From Sphingomonas sp. CFBP 13720 (lineage in GTDB: Bacteria > Pseudomonadota > Alphaproteobacteria > Sphingomonadales > Sphingomonadaceae), in NCBI RefSeq assembly GCF_014842075.1, contig NZ_JACYVA010000008.1, positions 89,439 to 153,438 of the forward strand: DNA of 64,000 bases, in the 5' to 3' direction. This document shows positions 17,770-25,961 of the stretch, in pieces. The position numbers and the translations under genes were made by a program. Position 1 is the first letter of the stretch. Each line of letters starts with the position of its first letter. The notes under the pieces were generated by a model. It was not told where the DNA came from. It saw only the letters and a program-made list of their open reading frames with translations, and did no database searches.

Positions 17770-18663
17770 ATGCCCGCCATTCCCGTATCGACGCGCGCGT
17801 TCCTCGTCGCGGGGCTGGGCATCGCGGTCTATACCGTGATGGACACGCTGATGAAGCAGATCTCGATCGAAAGCGGTGCGTACAATGCCGTGCTGTGGCG
17901 GTCGGTCGCGGGCACGATCCTGTGCACCGTCCTGTTCGTCGCGCGCGGCAAGCGCTGGCCGGGCGGCCCCGCGCTGCGGCTGCATGTCGCGCGTGGAAGC
18001 GCGGCGGGGGCATCGGTGTTGCTGTTCTTCTGGGGGCTGGCGCGCGTGCCGATGGCGCAGGGGGTGGCGTTGACCTTCCTTGCTCCGCTGATCGCACTGT
18101 TCCTTGCCGCGCTGACGCTGGGCGAGCGCATCCGGCGCAGCGCCATCCTCGGTTCTCTGGTGGCGTCCGCCGGCGTGCTGGCGATCGCGGCGGGCGAGGT
18201 CCAGGCCGACGCGTCGACGCAGGCGGTGCTGGGCAGCCTCGCCTGCGTCGCCGCGTCGGTGCTCTATGCCGGCAGCCTGATCCTGCTGCGGCGACAGGCG
18301 CAGGTCGCGGACCCGATCGAGGTCGCGCTGTTCGCCAGCCTCGTCATCGGTGGCCTGATGCTGCCCGCCGCGCCATGGGCCGCATCCTTGCCCGCCGCGC
18401 ATCAATGGGTACCGGTGATCGCGGCGGCGACACTGGGCACGATCTCCGCGATGTCGCTCGCATGGGCCTATGCGCGGGCAGAGGCTCAGATCCTTGCGCC
18501 GGTCGAATATAGCGCGTTCGTGTGGGCGGCGGCGATGGGGTGGCTGGCGTTCGGCGAAACGGTGTCGTCCTACACGCTGACCGGCGCAGCGCTGATCGTC
18601 GCGGGATGCGTGGTCGCCGTGCGACGGCGGGTGCCGGCGGTGCAGAGCGAGGCGGGGGTATGA
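17770..18663 (+). CDS. EamA family (DMT superfamily) transporter
   Basis: 297 residues with ten predicted transmembrane helices in two repeated EamA units. Features include YTVMDTLMKQIS in TM1, RSVAGTILCTVLF, MAQGVALTFLAPLIALFLA at the end of the first unit, and ILAPVEYSAFVWAAAMGWLAFGE at the end of the second. The family exports amino acids, metabolites or drugs from the inner membrane; the substrate is unknown. ATG 17770 is chosen because the conserved first helix starts there. The in-frame ATG at 17710 would add 20 residues without homology-like content. The stop overlaps the start of the TfoX-like gene (ATGA). Confidence 0.9.
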   Translation: MPAIPVSTRAFLVAGLGIAVYTVMDTLMKQISIESGAYNAVLWRSVAGTILCTVLFVARGKRWPGGPALRLHVARGSAAGASVLLFFWGLARVPMAQGVALTFLAPLIALFLAALTLGERIRRSAILGSLVASAGVLAIAAGEVQADASTQAVLGSLACVAASVLYAGSLILLRRQAQVADPIEVALFASLVIGGLMLPAAPWAASLPAAHQWVPVIAAATLGTISAMSLAWAYARAEAQILAPVEYSAFVWAAAMGWLAFGETVSSYTLTGAALIVAGCVVAVRRRVPAVQSEAGV

Positions 18664-19016
18664 GCGCGGACGAGGGTCTGATCGCTTGGGTCGCGGACGG
18701 GCTGTCGCCGGTCGGCATCGTGACGTGGCGGGGGATGATGGGCGGCGCGACGCTGTATCTCGACGGGACGGTGTTCGCGATCGTCGGTGACGACGGGTTA
18801 TGGTTCAAATCGGATGCGCAGGCCGATCGGGCATGGGATGCCGCCGGATGCGAACGCTTCACCTATGCCCGCCGGGACGGGCGGGTAGCTTCGATGAACT
18901 ACCGCCGCGCGCCCGACGATACGCTCGACGATGTCGACGCCTTGCGGCACTGGGCAAGCATCGCGATCGCCGCCGGGCGGCGGGCACCGGTGAAACGCCG
19001 CCGTCCGGCAGGTTGA
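18660..19016 (+). CDS. TfoX N-terminal domain protein
   Basis: 118 residues. The sequence GIVTWRGMMGGATLYLDGTVFAIVGDDGLWFKSD followed by FTYARRDGRVASMNYRRAPDD matches the TfoX N-terminal domain (the pattern RxMFGG...G.MFA...LYLK). Stand-alone forms are common and not clearly tied to competence regulation. The start overlaps the EamA stop by 4 bases, so the two are probably co-translated. The Arg/Lys-rich tail (APVKRRRPAG) is typical. Confidence 0.85.
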   Translation: MSADEGLIAWVADGLSPVGIVTWRGMMGGATLYLDGTVFAIVGDDGLWFKSDAQADRAWDAAGCERFTYARRDGRVASMNYRRAPDDTLDDVDALRHWASIAIAAGRRAPVKRRRPAG

Positions 19017-19019
19017 ACG

Positions 19020-19041
19020 GCGGGGGCCGGACAGCCCCCGC
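19020..19041. terminator. Bidirectional terminator hairpin
   Basis: A perfect 8-bp stem GCGGGGGC (19020-19027) / GCCCCCGC (19034-19041) with a 6-base loop lies between the convergent TfoX-like gene and the pyrophosphatase gene. Confidence 0.7.
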
Positions 19042-19050
19042 GGGATGCGA

Positions 19051-19626
19051 TCAGCGGCCCGGTACGTCGTATTCGTGCGGCTCTTCGCCCTTCGCCTTCG
19101 CGTCGTTGTAACGGTCGATCGCTTCGGCCGTGATGCGCTTGGCTTCCTCGGCACCGCCCCACGTACCGACGCGCACCCACTTCTTCTTTTCGAGGTCTTT
19201 GTAGTGGGTGAAGAAATGCTCGATCTGTTCGAACACGATTTCGGGCAGATCGGCGCGTTCGCCGACGTTGCTGTAGTAGGGGAAAGTCGCGTCGACCGGC
19301 ACGCAGACCAGCTTTTCGTCGCCGCCGGCTTCGTCCTCGAGGTTCAGCACCGCGATCGGGCGGGCGCGGACGACGCAGCCGGGAATGAACGGCGTGCGCG
19401 ACACGACCAGCGCGTCGAGCGGATCGCCATCGGGCGACAGCGTGTGCGGCACGAAGCCGTAATTCGCCGGATAACGCATCGGCGTGTGCAGGATGCGATC
19501 GACGAACAGCGCGCCCGATGCCTTGTCGAACTCATACTTGACCGGCTCGCCGCCGGTCGGAACCTCGATGATGACGTTCAGGCTGTGCGGCGGATTGTCG
19601 CCCACCGGTATCATGTCGATCCGCAT
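19051..19626 (-). CDS. ppa: Inorganic pyrophosphatase (family I)
   Basis: 191 residues; hydrolyses pyrophosphate to two phosphates in the cytoplasm with Mg2+. Family I motifs are VIIEVPTGGEPVKYEFDK, YPANYGFVPHTL, the signature DGDPLDALVVS, and a late HYKDLEKKKWVRVGTWGGAEEA. The ATG at 19626 (MRIDMIPVGDN) is preferred to an upstream in-frame ATG because an AGGGGAG ribosome binding site is correctly spaced and all bacterial homologues start here. Confidence 0.97.
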   Translation of the reverse strand: MRIDMIPVGDNPPHSLNVIIEVPTGGEPVKYEFDKASGALFVDRILHTPMRYPANYGFVPHTLSPDGDPLDALVVSRTPFIPGCVVRARPIAVLNLEDEAGGDEKLVCVPVDATFPYYSNVGERADLPEIVFEQIEHFFTHYKDLEKKKWVRVGTWGGAEEAKRITAEAIDRYNDAKAKGEEPHEYDVPGR

Positions 19627-19782
19627 CTCGTAATCTCCCCTTTGGTACGGTTTCCCGTACGAACAGACGCGCCCTTTAGCGTGAAACCACGCCGACAGAA
19701 GCAACAATTGCTAGTAACGGCCCGCGCCGACGACTGCCGGACGGCTCCGATTCCCGCTACGGGACAGGCGCCGGCCGGTCAT

Positions 19783-21714
19783 TCACTTTGCGGTGAGCAG
19801 CCGGTCCAGTCCGGTATCCGCCTTGCCGGTCTTTTCCAAACGCGGATAGCGCAGCCCGCCCTGATACGGGACGGCGATCTCGCGTACCGTATCCTGCATC
19901 CGCACGGTCAGACGGACGGAATCCTTCGTCCCCTTCGCGGCGGTGACGGCGGCCTTCAGCCGGTCCGGGGTATAGGCTTCGCCATTGACCGCGATCAGCG
20001 TCGTGCCGGTTTCGAACCCAGCCTTGAACGCCGGGCTGTCCCACATCACCGTGCCGATCCTGCCGTCCTTGCCGACGGTCAGGCCCAGCGAATAGGCGAG
20101 GCTGACTCCGCCGCCGCTCTTTTCGCGGCCTTTCAGATACGGCGTCTGCTCGTCGGTATAGACCAGCCGGTAGCCATTGGCTGCAAACCCTTCGATCGGC
20201 GCACGATCGGTCCGGCCGTTCAGCCGCTTGTCGAGGAAGCCGGCCCAGTCATAGGGCTGGATCGTGTTCAGCGTCCGCACGACATCGGCCAGCGTATAGG
20301 GCAGCACGCCCCAATCGCCGTCGCGCACACCGAAGAAGGCGCGGGCGAAATCGTCCATCGACTTCGTCCCGCCGGAGCGCGAGCGCAGGATCGAATCGAC
20401 CTCCATCCACACCAGCAGGCCTTCGTTGTAATAGTCCTCGGACCGCTGCCAGCTCACCCAGCCCTTGGGGCGGCGTGCCGAGATGATCGGATCGTTGGTG
20501 GTATCGACCAGCGGCCGCCACTGCCGCCCGGCCCGCGCGTCGAGCGCGGCTGCGATATCGGCATAGGCATCGAGCGTATCCTGCTTCGACACCATTCCCG
20601 AACGCGCCTGCAGCACATAGCCCCAGAACTGGGTCTGCCCTTCATACACCCACAGCAGCGAATTGCGCATCGGCATGCGGAAATCGGGCGTGAACAGGTC
20701 TGCGCCGCGCCGGTATTTACCGTCCCAGCTGTGGGTGAATTCGTGCGGCAACAGGTTGCGCTCGCCCGGTCCGGCATTCCAGTCGGTGAAATAGCCCGGA
20801 TCGACGCCGTTTTCCGACGATCGATGATGTTCGAGGCCGATCGACCCCATCTTGTCGGTGATCGACAGCAGGAATTCGTATTTGTCGTAATGCTGCGCAC
20901 CGAACAGCTTCACCGCCTGTTCGACCAGCCGCGTGTGCGCCGCGATCTGTTCGGGCGTCGCCGCCAGTTCGGACGGCTTGTCGGCGACGACGTTCAGCCC
21001 GACGCGATCAGTCAGCGGGAAACGCTTGAAATACTTGCCGGCAAACACCGGCGAATCGATCAGCGTTTCATAGCTGGTCCGCTGATAGCGATAGGTCGAT
21101 CCCTGCGCCGTCGACGGCAGGCCCGATGCGGCGGTCCAGCCGGCGGGATATTTCACCGTCGCCTCGATCGGGATGCGGCGGGTGTAATATCCCGCCGGAT
21201 ACAGGCTGACCGATTCGAACTGCAGGTTCATCATTTCGGGCGTCACGACGATGCGACCCTGATCGCCCTGCTGCGCGGTCAGGAACTGGAACTGCACGTC
21301 CAGCGACTTCGCACCCGCGGGCACATCGATGTGGAACGCGAAAACGTCCACCGTGTCGCGCGTCCACGGCAATTCGCGCCCGTTGCTCTTGACGACCAGC
21401 CCGGCCAACTTCTCGATCTCGCCGCGCGGGCCGTGCTTGCCCGGCAGCCATTTCGGCATCAGCAGTACCATATGCCCGGTCCGGGCGACCGGGATCGTCT
21501 CGCGCACGCGATAGATGCCCTGCACGGTATCGGTCGCGTCGACGTCCAGCTTGATGACGCCGGGATAATCGACATCGCGGGCGGCGGGGATCGTGTCGAC
21601 GATCGGCACCGGCTGGGGCAGGGTGTTGCCCGGCGGGTTGATCTGCGCGATGGCAGTGGCGGGCAGGGCGGCGGTGGTCAGCAGGACGACGGTCAACGCG
21701 CTACGCAGGAACAT
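19783..21714 (-). CDS. M61 family metallopeptidase with PDZ domain (secreted)
   Basis: 643 residues with a signal peptide (SALTVVLLTTAALPATAIAQ). An N-terminal beta domain is followed by the zinc peptidase domain with HEFTHSWDGK (HExxH) and the downstream YEGQTQFWG supplying the Glu ligand. A PDZ domain lies near the C-terminus (IGTVMWDSPAFKAGFETGTTLIAVNG). M61 peptidases are glycyl aminopeptidase-like enzymes; here the protein is probably periplasmic and processes peptides. The gene is divergent from the ICMT-like gene, with only 64 bases between starts. The ATG at 21714 is set by the signal peptide. Confidence 0.93.
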   Translation of the reverse strand: MFLRSALTVVLLTTAALPATAIAQINPPGNTLPQPVPIVDTIPAARDVDYPGVIKLDVDATDTVQGIYRVRETIPVARTGHMVLLMPKWLPGKHGPRGEIEKLAGLVVKSNGRELPWTRDTVDVFAFHIDVPAGAKSLDVQFQFLTAQQGDQGRIVVTPEMMNLQFESVSLYPAGYYTRRIPIEATVKYPAGWTAASGLPSTAQGSTYRYQRTSYETLIDSPVFAGKYFKRFPLTDRVGLNVVADKPSELAATPEQIAAHTRLVEQAVKLFGAQHYDKYEFLLSITDKMGSIGLEHHRSSENGVDPGYFTDWNAGPGERNLLPHEFTHSWDGKYRRGADLFTPDFRMPMRNSLLWVYEGQTQFWGYVLQARSGMVSKQDTLDAYADIAAALDARAGRQWRPLVDTTNDPIISARRPKGWVSWQRSEDYYNEGLLVWMEVDSILRSRSGGTKSMDDFARAFFGVRDGDWGVLPYTLADVVRTLNTIQPYDWAGFLDKRLNGRTDRAPIEGFAANGYRLVYTDEQTPYLKGREKSGGGVSLAYSLGLTVGKDGRIGTVMWDSPAFKAGFETGTTLIAVNGEAYTPDRLKAAVTAAKGTKDSVRLTVRMQDTVREIAVPYQGGLRYPRLEKTGKADTGLDRLLTAK

Positions 21715-21778
21715 GGACTTCCTTCGGGGATGGGGATGGTTCACCGGTTGCTTACCACCGGGGGGATACGGACGGACC

Positions 21779-23068
21779 ATGTATCACGACAAGTCGCCGC
21801 CTGTGCAAGCCGAAGTCGATGCCCGTCCGGCATCGGCGGTGTCGCATGGCGTCGGGCTGGCGGGGCTGGCCGGGCTGGTCGCGTGGATCGTGGTCGCGTG
21901 GCATTTCGGCATGGACGGACCCTATGCGGCGCTGGTCGGGATCGCGGCCTGCGCGGTGCCGATGGTGGCGTGGTCGCTGTTCGTCGACCGGGTGCACCGT
22001 CGTCCGTCGACCGGCATCGACTGGAATTGGGTACGGCCATGGCGCGACACGATCGATATCAGCCTGACGAAGCTGGCCGGGCTATGGCTGACATGGGCAG
22101 GAATCGCGGCGGTCTATGCCACCGCGCGCTTCTATTGGCAGGGTAATTTCGCCTTCGCGATGTGGGTGCTGGGATGGGTGGCGGTGCCGTTGTTCGTCAT
22201 GTCCATCCCCTATGTGCTGTGGATCGACCGGCGGTTGGTCGATCCCAAGGACGGATGCTGGGCGCTGGGGGCGTGGGCGATGCATCTTCCCGAACCGGTC
22301 GATCGCGACGCGATCCGCGACCATCTGCGCGGCTGGGCGGTGAAGGCGTTCTTCCTCGCGTTCATGCTGGCGATCGTGCCGGCGGGGTTCGGCGAGTTCG
22401 TGCGTGCCGATCCGGCGGCGATACTGGCCGGGCCGGTGCCGCTGGCCAATTGGCTCATCACGCTGATGTTCGTGGTCGACGTGGCGTTCGCGACGGCCGG
22501 ATACATCCTCGCGATGCGGCCGCTCGACACGCATATCCGGTCGGCCAATCCCTATGCCGCCGGATGGATGGCGGCGCTGATCTGCTATCCGCCGTTCATC
22601 CTGATGGGCGATGGCGGGCCGCTCGACTATCATCCCGGCACCGCCGACTGGACCTACTGGTTCGCGGGATATCCGGCGATGCTGTGGGTAATTGGCAGCG
22701 TGCTGGTGGCGCTGACCGCGGTCTATGCCTGGGCGACGATGGCGTTCGGATTACGCTTTTCCAACCTGACGCATCGCGGCATCCTGACGCATGGACCCTA
22801 TGCGTGGACGCGCCACCCGGCCTATCTGTCGAAGAACCTGTTCTGGTGGATCTCGACCGTCCCGCTGCTGACCACCGCCGCCGACTGGACCGAAGCGCTG
22901 CGCAATACCGCGATCATGGCGGGCGTCAGCGGCGTCTATTACTGGCGCGCGAAGACGGAGGAACGGCATCTGGGCGCGGATGCCGCTTATCGGGATTACA
23001 GTGCGTGGATGGACCGACGCGGGCTGGTCCCGCGACTGTTCGCGCGGGCCCTACGCGTCAGAAGCTGA
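21779..23068 (+). CDS. ICMT/PEMT-like integral membrane methyltransferase family protein
   Basis: 429 residues with roughly eight to ten hydrophobic segments. Near the C-terminus is the motif HGPYAWTRHPAYLSKNLFWW, followed by KTEERHLGADAAYRDYSAW. These two blocks are the SAM- and substrate-binding signature of isoprenylcysteine carboxyl methyltransferase and phospholipid methyltransferase-like proteins (NnrU/ICMT group). The length is about twice that of single-domain members, with a long N-terminal membrane part of unknown role. Its last 11 bases overlap the convergent gshA gene. The substrate could be a membrane lipid or a protein cysteine; this cannot be decided from sequence. Confidence 0.8.
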   Translation: MYHDKSPPVQAEVDARPASAVSHGVGLAGLAGLVAWIVVAWHFGMDGPYAALVGIAACAVPMVAWSLFVDRVHRRPSTGIDWNWVRPWRDTIDISLTKLAGLWLTWAGIAAVYATARFYWQGNFAFAMWVLGWVAVPLFVMSIPYVLWIDRRLVDPKDGCWALGAWAMHLPEPVDRDAIRDHLRGWAVKAFFLAFMLAIVPAGFGEFVRADPAAILAGPVPLANWLITLMFVVDVAFATAGYILAMRPLDTHIRSANPYAAGWMAALICYPPFILMGDGGPLDYHPGTADWTYWFAGYPAMLWVIGSVLVALTAVYAWATMAFGLRFSNLTHRGILTHGPYAWTRHPAYLSKNLFWWISTVPLLTTAADWTEALRNTAIMAGVSGVYYWRAKTEERHLGADAAYRDYSAWMDRRGLVPRLFARALRVRS

Positions 23069-24431
23069 AATCGTCATAGACCTTGCCCAGATCGCCGCCC
23101 CATTCGCCCGCGAACCGGTCGAGCAGTATCTGCGCCGGGACCTTGCCCGAACGCACGACTTCGCGCAGCGGTTCGAGATAGCCGGTTTCGTCGTCACCCG
23201 ACGCGCTCATCCGTCCGCGCGCGCGCAGGCCCGCAGTGGCGATATCCAGCACCTGTCCTGCTACGTCGCGCAGCATGCCGCCACCGGGCAGCGGCGCGTC
23301 CAGCCCCTGCGCCGGCACCGCGTCGCGCAGCAACTGGCGATCCTCGATCGACCAGCCCTTCACCAGATCCCATGCGGCATCCAGCGCGCCCTGATCGTAC
23401 AGCAATCCGACCCACAAAGCGGGCAGCGCACAGATGCGGCCCCACGGCCCGCCATCGGCACCGCGCATTTCAAGGAAGGTCTTGAGCCGCACTTCGGGAA
23501 ACGCGGTCGACAGATGGTCGGCCCAGTCGTCCATCGTCGGCTTCTGCCCCGGCAGGATCGACAGTTCCCCCTTCAGGAAGTCGCGGAACGACAGGCCGGC
23601 GGCGTCGATATACTGGCCATCGCGGTAGACGAAGTACATCGGGACATCGAGCGCATAGTCGGCATAGCGTTCGTACCCGAACCCGTCCTCGAACACGAAC
23701 GGCAGCATGCCGGTGCGCGCCGGATCGGTGTCCGACCAGATATGCGACCGGTACGACAACTTGCCGTTGGGCAGCCCTTCGGTGAACGACGAATTGGCGA
23801 ACAGCGCGGTCGCCAGCGGTTGCAGCGCAAGGCCGACGCGGAACTTCTTCACCATGTCTGCCTCGCTCGCATAGTCGAGATTGACCTGGATGGTGCAGGT
23901 GCGCAGCATCATGTCGAGACCCATCGTGCCGACGCGCGGCATGTGGTTCAGCATGATGCCGTACCGCCCCTTGGGCATGATCGGCAATTCGGCGCGGGTC
24001 TTGTCCGGCCACATGCCCAGACCGAGGAAGCCGAGGCCCAACTCGTCGCCGACCGCCTTGACCTGTTCGAGATGACGTCCGGTTTCGGCGCAGGTCTGGT
24101 GCAGCGTTTCCAGCGGCGCGCCCGACAACTCGAACTGTCCGGCGGGTTCTAGGCTGACCGAACCGTCGGCGCCATTCAGCGCGATGACCTTGCCATTCTC
24201 CTCGACCGGCTGCCACCCGAAGCGCGTCAGCCCCATCAGCAGGTCGCGAATGCCGCCCGGTTCGTCATAGGACGGGGCGCGGTGATCGGCAGTGCGATAG
24301 ACGAATTTCTCGTGTTCGGTCCCGATGCGCCAGCGGGTCGCCGGCTTCTCGCCGCCCGCGAAATAGTCGATCAGTTGCGAACGGTCCTCGATGACCGATG
24401 CGTGGGTGTCCGAAACGGTCTTCGTGCTCAT
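23058..24431 (-). CDS. gshA: Glutamate-cysteine ligase (plant/alphaproteobacterial type)
   Basis: 457 residues; joins glutamate and cysteine as the first step of glutathione synthesis. The sequence WRIGTEHEKFVYR, followed by SLEPAGQFELSGAPLETLHQTC and MGLDMMLRTCTIQVNLDY, is typical of the class found in plants and alphaproteobacteria rather than the E. coli class. The ATG at 24431 (MSTKTVSDTHASVIEDRSQL) fits homologues; an in-frame ATG 24 bases upstream is possible. It lies just downstream of rsmE on the same strand, a common sphingomonad order (rsmE then gshA). Confidence 0.95.
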   Translation of the reverse strand: MSTKTVSDTHASVIEDRSQLIDYFAGGEKPATRWRIGTEHEKFVYRTADHRAPSYDEPGGIRDLLMGLTRFGWQPVEENGKVIALNGADGSVSLEPAGQFELSGAPLETLHQTCAETGRHLEQVKAVGDELGLGFLGLGMWPDKTRAELPIMPKGRYGIMLNHMPRVGTMGLDMMLRTCTIQVNLDYASEADMVKKFRVGLALQPLATALFANSSFTEGLPNGKLSYRSHIWSDTDPARTGMLPFVFEDGFGYERYADYALDVPMYFVYRDGQYIDAAGLSFRDFLKGELSILPGQKPTMDDWADHLSTAFPEVRLKTFLEMRGADGGPWGRICALPALWVGLLYDQGALDAAWDLVKGWSIEDRQLLRDAVPAQGLDAPLPGGGMLRDVAGQVLDIATAGLRARGRMSASGDDETGYLEPLREVVRSGKVPAQILLDRFAGEWGGDLGKVYDDFSF

Positions 24432-24499
24432 GATCGCGCCCATACGCCCGGCCAAACCGGCGCGCTAGGGGGTTGATGTCGATGCCGGTTAAAGTGCGG

Positions 24500-25243
24500 C
24501 TACCAGTCGCCCGCGGCGGCCATCCACAGCGCGACCGCCGCCGCCGCCGCCGTCTCCGCCCGCAGGATGCGCGGGCCGAGCGACATGCCGCGCGCGGCGG
24601 GCATGGCGCGGATCGCGTCGCGTTCGGCCGGATCGAACCCACCTTCCGGCCCGATCAGGATTGCGCCCGGTCCCGGCGCCGCGCGCATCGCGTCGGCGGC
24701 GGGCACGCCCCCGGTTTCGTCGGCGAAGAACAGCGCCCGCCCGGTCGGCCAGCTACCCAGCAGCGCCGGAAGCTTCACCGGCTCGACGATCGTCGGCAAC
24801 GCGGTGCGTCCGCACTGTTCCGCCGCCTCGACCAGATGCGCGCGCAACCGGTCGAGGTTCAGCCGGTCGACCACGGACCGCCGGGTCAGCACCGGCACGA
24901 TCCGGTCGACGCCCAGTTCGCACGCCTTTTCGATCGTCCAGTCGATCCGGCCCTTCTTGATCGGCGCAACGCACAGCCACAGGTCGGGCACCGGTTCGCG
25001 CGGGCGCAGATGCTCGCCGACCTCCAGCACCAGATCGCGCTTGCGGATGTCGGCGGCGCGCGCGACCCATTCGCCGGTGCGATCGTCGAACAGCTTGACC
25101 GGGTCGCCGTCCTTCATCCGCATCACGGCGATCAGATAATGCGCCTGTGGACCGTCCAGCGGGACGCGCACGCCGGCTGCAAGCGGGACGTCGACATACA
25201 GGCGCGGCGTCGATTCGGGCGGCCAGGCGGGGGTAGCGGGCAT
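24500..25243 (-). CDS. rsmE: 16S rRNA (uracil1498-N3)-methyltransferase
   Basis: 247 residues with an N-terminal PUA-like region (LYVDVPLAAGVRVPLDGPQAHYL) and a SPOUT knot domain. The SAM-binding knot shows as ILIGPEGGFDPAERDAI and LGPRILRAETAAAAAVALW, both diagnostic of RsmE. It methylates U1498 in the decoding region of 16S rRNA. Located 68 bases upstream of the gshA start on the same strand. Confidence 0.96.
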   Translation of the reverse strand: MPATPAWPPESTPRLYVDVPLAAGVRVPLDGPQAHYLIAVMRMKDGDPVKLFDDRTGEWVARAADIRKRDLVLEVGEHLRPREPVPDLWLCVAPIKKGRIDWTIEKACELGVDRIVPVLTRRSVVDRLNLDRLRAHLVEAAEQCGRTALPTIVEPVKLPALLGSWPTGRALFFADETGGVPAADAMRAAPGPGAILIGPEGGFDPAERDAIRAMPAARGMSLGPRILRAETAAAAAVALWMAAAGDW

Positions 25244-25293
25244 GGGATGCGCCTAGCGCGGTTTGCCGCCGGCGGGGAGGGGGTCCGAAGCGC

Positions 25294-25608
25294 TCACGAC
25301 GCCAGCTTCATCAGCACCAGCCCGCCCAGCAACATCGCCGCCGCGACCAGCCGCAACGGCGTGACCGCTTCACCCAGCAACACGATCCCGACCACGAACG
25401 CGCCCAGCGCGCCGATGCCGGTCCACACCATGTAGCTGGTCCCCAGCGGCAACTGCTTCATCGCCAGCGCGAGCAGCCCGAAACTGGCGAACATCGTCAC
25501 GAACGTCGCCACGGTCGGCCATGGCCGCGAAAAGCCGTCCGACAGCTTCATGCAATAGGCCCACACGATCTCCAGCAGCCCGGCGATGGTGAGGAACACC
25601 CACGGCAT
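25294..25608 (-). CDS. SMR transporter of the Gdx/SugE type
   Basis: 104 residues, four transmembrane helices. The first helix reads GLLEIVWAYCMKLSDGFSRP, and the pattern GLLEIxWAxxxKxSxGF is characteristic of SugE/Gdx proteins that export guanidinium rather than polyaromatic drugs; the central Glu is the essential coupling residue. Other motifs are LGTSYMVWTGIGALGAFVVG and LLGEAVTPLRL. No guanidine riboswitch was recognised upstream, where the gene is preceded directly by a small hypothetical gene whose stop overlaps this start by one base (TGATG). Confidence 0.88.
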   Translation of the reverse strand: MPWVFLTIAGLLEIVWAYCMKLSDGFSRPWPTVATFVTMFASFGLLALAMKQLPLGTSYMVWTGIGALGAFVVGIVLLGEAVTPLRLVAAAMLLGGLVLMKLAS

Positions 25609-25880
25609 CAGGAGTCGTCCGCACGTTCGATGCGGTAGGCGGCGTCCAGATATCGCTCCGCCGCCGCGCGCAATGCCGGCTGTTTTTCGAACGCCTCCGC
25701 CGGCACCGGCGCGAAGCCCAGCGCGTCCATCACCGTCCACAACGCGAATTTACGGCTGGGGTCGCGTTCGACGCCGAAGTCGATCGCTATCCGCTCGCGC
25801 GCCGCCTCCAGACGATCGGCGGGGACCGCGTCGGGATCGGCGGTGCCGAGATAGTGGTGCAGCATCTGGTCGAGTTCCAT
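25608..25880 (-). CDS. Hypothetical protein, 90 residues
   Basis: It begins MELDQMLHHYLGTADPDAVP and contains AARERIAIDFGVERDPSRKFALWTVMDALGFAPVPAEAF. It is predicted mainly helical, soluble and acidic, with no Cys. I do not recognise a named domain, but its clean one-base stop/start overlap with the Gdx-like transporter gene and normal codon bias support it as real. The ATG at 25880 is chosen over an upstream in-frame ATG because the preceding residues are Pro/Arg-rich and unlike a protein N-terminus. Co-expression with a guanidinium-type exporter is the only hint to its role. Confidence 0.65.
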   Translation of the reverse strand: MELDQMLHHYLGTADPDAVPADRLEAARERIAIDFGVERDPSRKFALWTVMDALGFAPVPAEAFEKQPALRAAAERYLDAAYRIERADDS

Positions 25881-25961
25881 GGGCGGCGATGTAGGAGCGG
25901 GGCTGCGACGACCCAAGGGCACGACCGATGCGCCGTCGGAGTCCGCTATCCGCGACCGCCC

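Noticed and set aside
19045..22146. A 1033-codon plus-strand open frame across the pyrophosphatase and M61 genes
   Set aside because: It is antisense to two well-identified genes and has no domain signature.
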